Made by a program: the position numbers and the translations under genes. Below the pieces are notes generated by a model. It made no database searches and was not told where the DNA came from. It saw only the letters and a list, made by a program, of their open reading frames with translations. A DNA stretch of 26,392 nucleotides, taken from positions 1 through 26,392 of the IMG/VR virus record IMGVR_UViG_3300042301_001255. One strand, 5' to 3'. Positions 17,689-23,552 of the stretch are shown here, piece after piece; the stretch's first letter is position 1; every line of letters begins with the position of its first letter. Source of the stretch: a virus.

Positions 17689-17880
17689 ATGTTTGTAATC
17701 GATTGGATACTATCTAAGTTCAACTACCATAAGTTTTATAAGGTAGATGTGGATGCGCTCTTTGCTGAGTTTGATAAGCAAGAGAAAAAGCCAGCAGTAG
17801 CTAAGAAACGACCAGCTCGTAAAGTAGCTGCCAAGAAACCAGCGGCTAAGAAAGTAGCCACAGCGAGAAAGAAAGTCTAA
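17689..17880 (+). CDS. Small protein with histone-H1-like basic tail
   Basis: 63 residues. Residues 1-32 form a small amphipathic head (WILSKFNYHKFYKVDVDALFAEFD). Residues 33-63 consist almost only of Lys, Ala, Arg, Pro and Val in KKPA/AAKK-type repeats, like the C-terminal tails of bacterial histone-like proteins (AlgP, BpH1, HctB type). Such tails bind DNA or acidic surfaces without sequence specificity. It lies in an unbroken series of tiny genes (two-base gaps) before the lysozyme. Possible roles are DNA binding, packaging charge neutralisation or interaction with the membrane. Repeat-rich short genes like this can drift quickly in length. Confidence 0.6.
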   Translation: MFVIDWILSKFNYHKFYKVDVDALFAEFDKQEKKPAVAKKRPARKVAAKKPAAKKVATARKKV

Positions 17881-17882
17881 TC

Positions 17883-18065
17883 ATGTCTAACCTTACCGAC
17901 CAAGAACTGGAAGATATTGTGGAAAAAGTAACTGAGCGTGTAATCGAAAAGGTATACACTTCGGTGGGTAAATCCATTGTGACTAAGTTCTTTTGGATTG
18001 TAGGAGTGGGCGCGGTTGGCCTAGTAACTTACTTGGCTAGCATTGGCCACATCAAGGTCGGTTAA
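17883..18065 (+). CDS. Small single-span membrane protein
   Basis: 60 residues: a charged helix (DQELEDIVEKVTERVIEKVYTSVG, about 6-29), then one membrane segment (FFWIVGVGAVGLVTYLASIG, 36-55) and a short end. This is the size and layout of some phage small membrane proteins, including antiholins and membrane anchors. It starts two bases after the previous stop and ends two bases before the next start. Function not assigned. Confidence 0.55.
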   Translation: MSNLTDQELEDIVEKVTERVIEKVYTSVGKSIVTKFFWIVGVGAVGLVTYLASIGHIKVG

Positions 18066-18067
18066 GA

Positions 18068-18538
18068 ATGATTGAAACCCTGCTAGGCTCCCTGCTTGGT
18101 GGTGTATTCCGCATAGTCCCAGAGGTAATGAAACTGTGGGATGCAAAGAACGAGCGCGAGCATGAGCTTGCGATGCTAGGCAAAGAGATGGAGTTTGCCC
18201 AGATCAAGGGCGAGATCTCCATGCGTGAGCAAGAAACTGTGCTCATGGGCAAAGAGCTGGACGCTATGACAGAGGCGCTCAAAGAGCAGGGCGAGACAGC
18301 TAGGGCATCCGGCCAATTCATCTCTGCTATCTCCGCAGCTGTAAGGCCTCTCGTTACATACTGGTTTGTAACCCTGTACTCCATTGTCAAGCTAGCCTCG
18401 ATCCTGATGGCCATTGATGCTGGCGCAGAATGGAAAGAAGTACTCGTCAGCTCATGGTCTGAAGATGACATGGCTCTGCTGATGATGGTTCTCACATTCT
18501 GGTTTGTTGGCAGGGTATGGGACAGAACCAGGCACTAA
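18068..18538 (+). CDS. Holin-like membrane protein (three-segment type)
   Basis: 156 residues: a short N-terminal hydrophobic stretch (about 1-22), a long charged helix with EHELAMLGKEMEFAQIKGE (about 31-49), then AAVRPLVTYWFVTLYSIVKLASILM (about 90-114) and MALLMMVLTFWFVGRVW (about 135-151). The order 'EHE ... coiled helix ... VRP-x-x-TYW' matches the 3TM holins related to gene-transfer-agent release (GTA holin type). It would make the lesion that lets the lysozyme reach the cell wall. It overlaps the lysozyme gene by 22 bases, which fits the lysis pair. Confidence 0.72.
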   Translation: MIETLLGSLLGGVFRIVPEVMKLWDAKNEREHELAMLGKEMEFAQIKGEISMREQETVLMGKELDAMTEALKEQGETARASGQFISAISAAVRPLVTYWFVTLYSIVKLASILMAIDAGAEWKEVLVSSWSEDDMALLMMVLTFWFVGRVWDRTRH

Positions 18539-18975
18539 TCCTAGCCGCGGATCTGTGCAGATTTTTTGAGGGATTTTCTAGTAAACCCTACATCTGCCCA
18601 GCTGGCTACCCTACCATTGGATACGGCACCGTATACAAGCCTGATGGCACCAAAGTAACAATGCAAGATGCGCCCATATCTAGGGAGCTGGCAAATCAAT
18701 GGCTCATGCGTGAGCTACGAAACAACTACATGGCTGGGGTGCTCAAGGCATCGCCTATCTTAATACGCAATCAGAGGCTATTAGCGGCCATTACAGACTT
18801 CGCTTACAACTTAGGGGTAGGTAGGTATCGTGCAAGCACATTAAAGCGCAGGGTGGACTCTAATGACCTGATAGGCGTAGAGACAGAACTCAGGAAATGG
18901 ATCAGAGGTGGCGGCAAGGTACTGCCTGGCTTGGTTAAGCGCAGGCAGGCCGAGATCGATTTACTCCGCGGTTGA
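18517..18975 (+). CDS. Lysozyme/endolysin, glycoside hydrolase family 24
   Basis: 152 residues, the usual length of T4-type/P22-type lysozymes. Residues 18-38 carry E18, then eight residues, C27, then five residues, T33, the classical Glu-x8-Asp/Cys-x5-Thr catalytic triad of family 24, with PTIGYGT directly after. Further conserved parts: LLAAITDFAYNLG (about 87-99) and RRQAEIDLL at the end. It cuts the glycan strands of peptidoglycan at lysis. No signal or SAR helix at the N-terminus, so release should depend on the holin. No Rz/Rz1-type spanin is seen. The 3' end overlaps the convergent RecT gene by 15 bases. Confidence 0.93.
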   Translation: MGQNQALILAADLCRFFEGFSSKPYICPAGYPTIGYGTVYKPDGTKVTMQDAPISRELANQWLMRELRNNYMAGVLKASPILIRNQRLLAAITDFAYNLGVGRYRASTLKRRVDSNDLIGVETELRKWIRGGGKVLPGLVKRRQAEIDLLRG

Positions 18976-19914
18976 CGCATCAATAGCTTGCTTGCGTTTC
19001 TGCTTGTGTGCAGTCATGCCAACCTTTTGAATCGTAGTCAGCATGGAAAGTACGTCCGCGTTTAGCGTATTGAACTCTGCAATCTTTTGGATCTTGAGGT
19101 CTGCTGCCAGCCTTGATCTAGCTACCTTATCTGCCAGCTCGTTATAGCGATCCATCCATGCCGTCATGCCTTCATGCAGCTCAGAGGGTTTGCCGGGGAT
19201 GTTTAGCTTGAAAGTACCAGGCGGCTGTATCTGATCGGATACTAACATTTCTGTTGTATTTTCGCTACACTCAGCAGCTGGTGAATCCAAAGAAACTACC
19301 TCTGTAACTTCCACCTCTACGGCTGGTGCTATGGCATCAAGCGGGTTGGCGTGTTTAATCTGTGGGGCTTGGGCTACAGGCGTATCTTCTAGATAATCCT
19401 GAGCCTCCTCGACTGTAATTAAACCTTTCAGAACGTCTGGAAACGCATCCCGCAGGGCAAAGCCACGGGCTCGCATCTGTAGCATCCGCTTTGGGTACTG
19501 AGTCCAAGGCCCTTGCTTATTCCACAGGCCAGCTCGCTTGGCATCCTCAACTGAGTACTTGCTGATTACCTCGGTACGGTTCTTACGCTTGGCCACGCAG
19601 ACCGCGATTGGATTGCTAGTACCCTCGCCTTCAAAGTACTCTTTCACATCCTCGCAGACGGGTGAGTTCTGGACTAAAGCCATCGCTGCGTCACCGTATA
19701 CGCTGGGCTTACCGTTGATGGTTGCGATATTCTGCAAGGCCTGTAGTGGTGCTAGACCGAGCTCGTAGCCCCATTGCACAGCAACCAGTACATCTTCTGG
19801 TTTATTTTGGTAGGCCTTGGGAACCATCGTGCTCTTGCTTAGCATATTGCTAAAGTCAATAGCCTCTGTCATTGTCTGCGGGGCAAAGCCCTGATGCTTT
19901 ACTAGGTTAGTCAT
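18961..19914 (-). CDS. recT: RecT-family single-strand annealing protein
   Basis: 317 residues. AQNKPEDVLVAVQWGYELGL type wording appears at residues 35-54, with APLQALQNIA (55-64) and ING-PSVYGDAAMALV (67-81), the signature of phage RecT annealing proteins. It should coat single-stranded ends left by the exonuclease and anneal them to homologous DNA. Residues about 165-240 are Glu/Val/Ser-rich and low in complexity, less conserved in the family. The start overlaps the exonuclease stop (ATGA), and AAGGAATTGAA precedes it. Last gene of the leftward operon. Confidence 0.9.
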   Translation of the reverse strand: MTNLVKHQGFAPQTMTEAIDFSNMLSKSTMVPKAYQNKPEDVLVAVQWGYELGLAPLQALQNIATINGKPSVYGDAAMALVQNSPVCEDVKEYFEGEGTSNPIAVCVAKRKNRTEVISKYSVEDAKRAGLWNKQGPWTQYPKRMLQMRARGFALRDAFPDVLKGLITVEEAQDYLEDTPVAQAPQIKHANPLDAIAPAVEVEVTEVVSLDSPAAECSENTTEMLVSDQIQPPGTFKLNIPGKPSELHEGMTAWMDRYNELADKVARSRLAADLKIQKIAEFNTLNADVLSMLTTIQKVGMTAHKQKRKQAIDASTAE

Positions 19915-20867
19915 TTCAATTCCTTAATCGTTAAAGTGGACTGACGTATGGAGTACGCCTCTTTTGCTGGTGTTATCGTTGCTGGCTTAGCCTTGTAGCT
20001 GCGGACTGGCCAACTTATTTGGTACTGCCCTGCTATACCGTGGGTATGGTTCTGCATAATGCCCATAATTTCGGTCTGTATTTTGCTGTTTTCATCTTCT
20101 GCTTTTGTAATTTTTGCCTTGTTTTCCAAAAGTAATTTGGTCAACTCCTCGACATAATTATCCAAGACTACTGGCTCATCATCCGAGCCTGAGCTGAAGG
20201 TACGAGCTGCATCCTTTGGGTTGATAGGCGGGTAGTAATCAATCTCGCCTGTGTTTTTCCAGCGATCTAGCTTGTCTTGAAACTCTTTGCAGGTCTTTTC
20301 GATCAGCTCTAGCGTTGCCGGATGCTGTTTAAACAAGAATATACGCAGCTCGGTACCCTGATACAGCGTAGCAATCGCGCCCCATGCGGCTTTGTAGATA
20401 GCCATCTGTGCTTGCAGCTGTATAGGGCCTCTATACAAGGGCAGCACGTCCTCCGCTGGCATTGAGGTTAGCTTGGCCTCGATGATGCCTGTACCACTCA
20501 GTACGATACTTTCGCTGCCGACCACGTAGATGCCCTTCTCAGGATCTGTAAACACTTCGTTTACATTGCCTGTGGCTGTGCCGTCAAGGGAGCAGCACAG
20601 AGGCCACTTATCATGGAAGTAAGGCGTAGGGTGCTCAATCTCTAGCTGGCTGCATCCAAGCCTGTTAGCGGCCTCCATAAGAATGGTTGGCTCTAGCCTG
20701 TTGCCCCATGCCATAGCCTCGTTTCCAATGTCTGGCGGGGTAATGCCTTTTAGAAAATCAATGGATGACAACAGCTCATCATTGGGGGATCTGTACTTGC
20801 TCATGCCGCAGACCGCAGGGATGCGGCTTGCAGAGAGCATATCGTTTGGAGTGACTTTACCTACCAT
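19911..20867 (-). CDS. YqaJ-type viral recombinase exonuclease
   Basis: 318 residues. Motifs in order: SASRIPAVCGMSKYRSP (12-28), WGNRLEP (54-60), a catalytic Asp at 95 in CCSLDG, IIEAKLT with E130 and K132, and QLQAQMAIY with Q150, Q152 and Q154. These are the D-(E-x-K)-Q pattern of the PD-(D/E)xK YqaJ/lambda exonuclease-like family. It degrades one strand of double-stranded ends, giving single strands to RecT, the next gene (four-base overlap). Residues 240-275 are a charged coiled-coil-like helix, a later addition to the core. Start at 20867 chosen because GAGGT lies upstream at 20876-20880 and it follows the preceding stop by four bases. Confidence 0.9.
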   Translation of the reverse strand: MVGKVTPNDMLSASRIPAVCGMSKYRSPNDELLSSIDFLKGITPPDIGNEAMAWGNRLEPTILMEAANRLGCSQLEIEHPTPYFHDKWPLCCSLDGTATGNVNEVFTDPEKGIYVVGSESIVLSGTGIIEAKLTSMPAEDVLPLYRGPIQLQAQMAIYKAAWGAIATLYQGTELRIFLFKQHPATLELIEKTCKEFQDKLDRWKNTGEIDYYPPINPKDAARTFSSGSDDEPVVLDNYVEELTKLLLENKAKITKAEDENSKIQTEIMGIMQNHTHGIAGQYQISWPVRSYKAKPATITPAKEAYSIRQSTLTIKELK

Positions 20868-20871
20868 TTTT

Positions 20872-21042
20872 TTATACCTCTGTTTCTGTTCTTGATTCTA
20901 GGATTGCTGCCAGGCTTATCGCGCACCGAGCTACCTCTGCTGCCAAATTGCTGGCTGCCTCGTAGTTGTTGGATTGGGCGGCCTTGTGAACCTCTTGCAT
21001 CAGGCGATTAATCATTAGCAAATATTGGGAGTAGTCAATCAT
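20872..21042 (-). CDS. Small helical protein, 56 residues
   Basis: 56 residues, from the ATG at 21042 to TAA at 20872. Reads MIDYSQYLLMINRLMQEV at the start, then A/N-rich helices (NYEAASNLAAEVARCAI) and a polar end. Its ATG lies in the preceding stop (ATGA) and its stop is four bases before the exonuclease ATG, so it is part of the operon. Predicted fully alpha-helical; no membrane or Cys cluster. Some phages carry short helical proteins of this type, but I do not know a function. Confidence 0.65.
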   Translation of the reverse strand: MIDYSQYLLMINRLMQEVHKAAQSNNYEAASNLAAEVARCAISLAAILESRTETEV

Positions 21043-21287
21043 TTTTTGACCTCCTTCATAGCTGCCATTTTGGGTGAGCTCTTATAGATGTAGCGTTTCC
21101 ACTTGTGCGTTACGTTATCTGGATCGCACTCGTAGAAGTCGGTAATGCGCCAGCCGCTGCTGCGGAGCATATGGATGTAGTGCGCTAGGCGCGTGATGCC
21201 GTACTGCTCGATTACGTCCCAGCTGGTAACACCTTTGCCACGGCGGCGCTTGAGTTCTGATTGGATAATTTCGAATTGTGTAGTCAT
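21039..21287 (-). CDS. Helix-turn-helix protein
   Basis: 82 residues with the start at 21287, chosen because GAGGT precedes it and the upstream residues (an earlier ATG at 21335) are poor. TSWDVIEQYGITRLAHYIHMLRSSGWRI (about 21-48) reads as a helix-turn-helix of the HTH_39 type found in short phage proteins, followed by a charged strand (YECDPDNVTHKWKRYIY). It probably binds DNA and may regulate the operon or modulate recombination. The ATG overlaps the stop of the preceding gene by four bases. No target is visible with confidence. Confidence 0.68.
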   Translation of the reverse strand: MTTQFEIIQSELKRRRGKGVTSWDVIEQYGITRLAHYIHMLRSSGWRITDFYECDPDNVTHKWKRYIYKSSPKMAAMKEVKK

Positions 21288-21451
21288 TTGATTTTTACCT
21301 CGTTGTTGGTTGCTGCGTGACGATAAACTTCCCACTTTGCTTGGAACCGCTTATCTTCCGATGGCGGCTCCCAGCCCATGCGCTTGAAGGTCTCAAGCAC
21401 GCTGGTCTTGGCTGCGGGTATGTAAGGTCGATGGATATCTAACAATCGCAT
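21284..21451 (-). CDS. Small basic protein, 55 residues
   Basis: 55 residues, ATG at 21451 with GGAG (AAGGAGCAACC) just before it. Reads MRLLDIHRPYIPAAKTSVLE then TFKRMGWEPPSED and ends EVKIK. Charged and partly helical, without a membrane segment. The stop overlaps the next start by four bases (ATGA). Not recognised as a named family; the phrase 'FKRMGWEPPSED' has the look of small phage-operon proteins. Function unknown. Confidence 0.6.
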   Translation of the reverse strand: MRLLDIHRPYIPAAKTSVLETFKRMGWEPPSEDKRFQAKWEVYRHAATNNEVKIK

Positions 21452-21460
21452 GGTTGCTCC

Positions 21461-21586
21461 TTATGTAAGTAATGCAATTACAACGAAAGCTAGCATGGCC
21501 ACAGTACCGATGACCTTATCTAGCAGGGAATCCTCAGACTTGTACAAGTCTTTGGAAGATTTGTTGTGCTCGTTCATTGATGTCAT
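21461..21586 (-). CDS. Single-span membrane micro-protein, 41 residues
   Basis: 41 residues: a charged N-terminus (MTSMNEHNKSSKDLYKSEDS) and a hydrophobic C-terminal segment (VIGTVAMLAFVVIALLT, about 25-41). Start at 21586 gives AAGGA upstream at a good distance; an internal ATG at 21577 is possible. Its stop lies nine bases before the next start. The size and layout fit phage tail-anchored membrane peptides; role unknown. Confidence 0.6.
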   Translation of the reverse strand: MTSMNEHNKSSKDLYKSEDSLLDKVIGTVAMLAFVVIALLT

Positions 21587-21762
21587 TTCTTTAGATCCTT
21601 TAAAAATTCTTCAACCAAGCGCTTGCGGCGCTCCCGCCTGTACCGCTTATAAATATCGGTATCGCCTAAGTACATACAACCCATAGCGATTACAGCTGCA
21701 AAAAACACAAACAGAGCTGCCGCATACATCACCGTCAGCGTGAACATTAAAAACTCATACAT
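21583..21762 (-). CDS. Membrane micro-protein with basic tail, 59 residues
   Basis: 59 residues. Residues 4-34 are a hydrophobic segment (FLMFTLTVMYAAALFVFFAAVIAM); residues 40-59 are Lys/Arg-rich and charged (KRYRRERRKRLVEEFLKDL), so the tail probably stays in the cytoplasm. GGAG (TCAGGAGAGTAGCCC) precedes the ATG. The start overlaps the recombinase C-terminus by eight bases, and the stop overlaps the next gene by four. Function not assigned; a membrane anchor or inhibitor is possible. Confidence 0.6.
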   Translation of the reverse strand: MYEFLMFTLTVMYAAALFVFFAAVIAMGCMYLGDTDIYKRYRRERRKRLVEEFLKDLKK

Positions 21763-22405
21763 GGGCTACTCTCCTGATTAATTTAGCTACTTGAGCTGGG
21801 TGCCAAACTTCATTACCTTTGGCGGTCTTGATACCGCGAGCGCGTAACCCTTGGGCTACATCTCGCAAGTTGGTGCCTACCTGCTTAATTACATCCTGTA
21901 GGCTTGGCGCTACTAAAGTAGCAAAGGCATCAGCCTTGGCCACAATAGCGTCAGAACCAGCCTTAGAGCCCTTCTCTGGGCATGGGCTACCTAAGACAGT
22001 ACCGCGTGCTTTGGCGGCCTGTAGGGCTGATTTAGTGCGCTCTGATATCTTCTTTGCCTCCCACTCGGCAAACACAGCAGCCATCTGTAGGAATGTGCGA
22101 TCTGCCTCAGGCATATCTGCGGCCACGAACTGCACGCCAGACTCCAAGAGGCCTGAGATAAAGTGAACATTACGGGCTAGGCGATCTAGCTTGGCGATTA
22201 CAAGGGTAGCCTTCTGCTTTTTAGCAAGGGCTAGAGCTGCTGCAAGCTGTACGCGATCCGACTTACGGCCAGACTCGACCTCGGTGAACTCGGCAATAAT
22301 CTCTTTGCCTGCTAGGAATGTTTGCACAGCTGCGCGCTGCGCCTCAAGGCCAAGGCCTGACTGGCCCTGGCGCTGTGTAGATACGCGGTAGTAGGTTACG
22401 TACAT
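21755..22405 (-). CDS. Serine recombinase (resolvase/invertase type)
   Basis: 216 residues. The N-terminal catalytic domain begins YYRVSTQRQGQSGLGLEAQ, with Ser9 as the expected nucleophile and Arg7 nearby, and continues with VIAKLDRLARNVHF (69-82) bearing the catalytic arginines R75 and R78. The long E-helix (FAEWEAKKISERTKSAL, 112-128) leads to a short C-terminal domain (NLRDVAQGLRARGIKT ... WHPAQVAKLIRR), a helix-turn-helix of the resolvase type. It is near the 180-200-residue size of resolvases and invertases and lacks the large zinc domain of big serine integrases. It should recombine short dyad sites; whether it integrates, resolves multimers or inverts DNA is not shown. Confidence 0.9.
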   Translation of the reverse strand: MYVTYYRVSTQRQGQSGLGLEAQRAAVQTFLAGKEIIAEFTEVESGRKSDRVQLAAALALAKKQKATLVIAKLDRLARNVHFISGLLESGVQFVAADMPEADRTFLQMAAVFAEWEAKKISERTKSALQAAKARGTVLGSPCPEKGSKAGSDAIVAKADAFATLVAPSLQDVIKQVGTNLRDVAQGLRARGIKTAKGNEVWHPAQVAKLIRRVAHV

Positions 22406-22554
22406 TACAGGCCTCCATTCTTGATAAAAGCTACTGCTTGTTTTTTCTTGTAAGCAGTAAAAATAACTTTATCGTTATCGTCCAGCACAACCCATTCGCA
22501 TGAGTCTGTGCCAGCCGAGTGCCAATGCTTGACTACGCGCTTTTGGATTCTCAT
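22405..22554 (-). CDS. Small protein, 49 residues
   Basis: 49 residues from ATG 22554 to TAA 22405, with the stop overlapping the recombinase start (TAATG). Reads MRIQKRVVKHWHSAGTDSCE then WVVLDDNDKVIFTAYKKKQA, probably a small alpha/beta domain with a beta hairpin. The ATG overlaps the stop of the first gene of the operon by four bases, so coupled translation is likely. Preceded by GAGGT at a fair distance. Not recognised; no motif that names a function. Confidence 0.62.
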   Translation of the reverse strand: MRIQKRVVKHWHSAGTDSCEWVVLDDNDKVIFTAYKKKQAVAFIKNGGL

Positions 22555-22766
22555 ACAGTCACCTCATCGCGTGTGTTGGTGAACTCAAAGAAGTAGTACT
22601 TAACTTGATTGATGATTTGGTTTGCCTGCTCTGTGCGGCCCATTGCAATCAACTCCTGGGCATCTGACAGCAGGCCAGCTACATACATATTGATGTTGTA
22701 CTGGGATTTGAAATGACGCTCTAGCGCCTCTGCTGAACAACCTAACATTTTAATATCTGTACTCAT
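22551..22766 (-). CDS. First gene of the leftward operon, small helical protein
   Basis: 71 residues with the start at 22766, chosen because GAGGAG (22775-22780 on the opposite strand) precedes it; a longer reading from 22844 would cover the promoter. Reads MSTDIKMLGCSAEALERHFK then NINMYVAGLLSDAQELIAMG and NQIINQVKYYFFEFTNTRDE. All-helical, no membrane segment. The phrase 'AGLLSDAQELI' has a known ring from small phage proteins of Caudovirales early regions, but I cannot name a function. Its position first after the promoter suggests an early-expressed product. Confidence 0.6.
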   Translation of the reverse strand: MSTDIKMLGCSAEALERHFKSQYNINMYVAGLLSDAQELIAMGRTEQANQIINQVKYYFFEFTNTRDEVTV

Positions 22767-22795
22767 GGTGTTAACTCCTCTATCTGGGTGGTTAA

Positions 22796-22809
22796 AAGCG
22801 ATATCGCTT
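22796..22809. promoter_or_regulatory. Perfect 14-bp palindrome at the leftward transcription start
   Basis: AAGCGATATCGCTT reads the same on both strands. It lies 8 bases downstream of the leftward -10 box, right where transcription would begin, and about 30 bases before the first leftward start codon. That is a natural place for a repressor operator. The protein that would bind is not identified; the ribbon-helix-helix product at 23020 and the helix-turn-helix product at 21039 are candidates. Confidence 0.55.
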
Positions 22810-22816
22810 AGGTGTG

Positions 22817-22844
22817 ACTTTACCACAGCTGCAATACCCGTCAA
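22817..22844 (-). promoter_or_regulatory. Leftward promoter
   Basis: On the minus strand TTGACG (22844-22839) and TAAAGT (22822-22817) are 16 bases apart. The -35 matches five of six consensus bases and the -10 four of six. Start would be near 22810. It would drive the ten-gene operon from 22766 to 18961. The -35 overlaps a copy of the CGGGTA word (22835-22840), which gives a ready means of repression. Confidence 0.55.
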
Positions 22845-22868
22845 GAACTATATGTAGCTAAAACAACA

Positions 22869-22899
22869 CTATTTCATAGGTGTTTACCCTATGAGTTAG
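22869..22899. promoter_or_regulatory. 31-bp imperfect dyad in the control region
   Basis: Two 12-base arms, 22869-22880 and 22888-22899, are inverted repeats matching at 10 of 12 positions around the seven bases TGTTTAC. The inner arms, TCATAGG/CCTATGA, match at all seven. The size (about three helical turns) suits a repressor dimer site, and also suits a crossover site for a small serine recombinase, whose gene lies in the adjacent operon. Sequence alone does not decide. Confidence 0.45.
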
Positions 22900-22941
22900 G
22901 CTACGGGTAGTTTTCCTGTATGCTCACAGATATCGGGTAGC

Positions 22942-22969
22942 TTGACACTATTCAGCTCAGTCCTATCTC
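22942..22969 (+). promoter_or_regulatory. Rightward early promoter
   Basis: A perfect TTGACA at 22942-22947, followed after 16 bases by TATCTC (22964-22969), a weak -10. Start would be near 22976, about 45 bases before the ATG at 23020. It would drive the rightward early operon (ribbon-helix-helix, RusA, methyltransferase-like and further genes). It is bracketed by CGGGTAGC and GCTACCCG, so regulation is likely. The weak -10 may mean that an activator is used. Confidence 0.5.
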
Positions 22970-23019
22970 GTCAGGCACGACTAAAAAGACCTGCTACCCG
23001 GCCAACTAAAAGGATCAAT

Positions 23020-23193
23020 ATGTCAGAATTAAAGCCTTTCCTGGTGCGTCTGCGGCCAGATGTGCGTGAGCTGCTAGTGCAGGCAGCACAAGAGCGCAAG
23101 AAACCCATAGCCAGCGTTATCAATGATGAGCTGCGCGTTGCCCTTGGCAAGACTGGAAACCTTAACCAGCGCCTTACGCAGCTGATCGGATGA
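23020..23193 (+). CDS. Ribbon-helix-helix regulator (Arc/CopG-like)
   Basis: 57 residues with the start at 23020, chosen because AAAAGGA (23007-23013) precedes it; an alternative TTG start at 22942 would be the -35 box. The N-terminal strand LKPFLVRLRPDVRELL and the two helices (DVRELLVQAAQERKKP, ASVINDELRVALG) fit the ribbon-helix-helix fold, in which the strand inserts in the major groove and dimers bind short repeats such as those just upstream. It is the first gene of the rightward arm and probably regulates its own promoter. The stop overlaps the RusA start (ATGA). Confidence 0.72.
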   Translation: MSELKPFLVRLRPDVRELLVQAAQERKKPIASVINDELRVALGKTGNLNQRLTQLIG

Positions 23194-23552
23194 TTATTCT
23201 TACGCTGCCGTTCCCGCCATCAGTCAATACGTACTACAGGCGCGGAGCCCATGCGACCTACATGAGCAAGCAGGGGCGCGAATACAAATGTAAGGTAGCG
23301 GATTACATTGCAGAGAGCAATAGTCCCAAGCTGGGATCTGCCAGGCTCTACTTGGAGATCGTGCTGTGGCCCAAGGACAAGCGCAAGTTCGATATCGATA
23401 ACCGCATTAAGGCCCTGCTGGATAGCCTGCAAGACGCTGGTGTATTCGATGACGATGAGCAGATAGATCAGATGCACGTTTATAGAGGCTCGCATATCGT
23501 ATCAGGCGGCCAAGCAAGGGTAATGATTGAAGTAATAAAGGATGCAGAATGA
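23190..23552 (+). CDS. rusA: RusA-family Holliday junction resolvase
   Basis: 120 residues, exactly the usual size of RusA. Motifs: PFPPSVNTYYR (8-18), the phrase KFDIDNRIKALLDSLQDAGVFDDDEQI (66-92) with D68, D70 and N71, then the acidic cluster D87-D89. These are the Asp residues that bind metal in RusA. It cuts four-way DNA junctions formed in replication or recombination and lies upstream of DNA metabolism genes, with the RecT/YqaJ pair in the opposite arm. Overlaps its neighbours by four bases on each side. Confidence 0.94.
   Translation: MIILTLPFPPSVNTYYRRGAHATYMSKQGREYKCKVADYIAESNSPKLGSARLYLEIVLWPKDKRKFDIDNRIKALLDSLQDAGVFDDDEQIDQMHVYRGSHIVSGGQARVMIEVIKDAE

Larger units (their letters stand above)
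22835..23000. repeat. Four CGGGTA copies across the divergent control region
   Basis: The word CGGGTA occurs at 22904-22909 and 22934-22939 on the plus strand, and on the minus strand at 22835-22840 (as TACCCG) and 22995-23000. The plus copies are 30 bases apart. The 8-base version CGGGTAGC (22934-22941) and its inverse GCTACCCG (22993-23000) flank the rightward promoter. Copies touch both -35 boxes. The pattern is what a regulator acting on both promoters would produce. Confidence 0.5.

Noticed and set aside
22942-22976. Longer ribbon-helix-helix protein from a TTG at 22942, and likeness of TTGACA...AGCTCAGTCCTA to a widely used synthetic promoter
   Set aside because: The TTG is the -35 box and the ribosome site fits the ATG at 23020. 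The likeness does not extend to the -10 and the surroundings are natural phage genes, so chance is the simplest reading.
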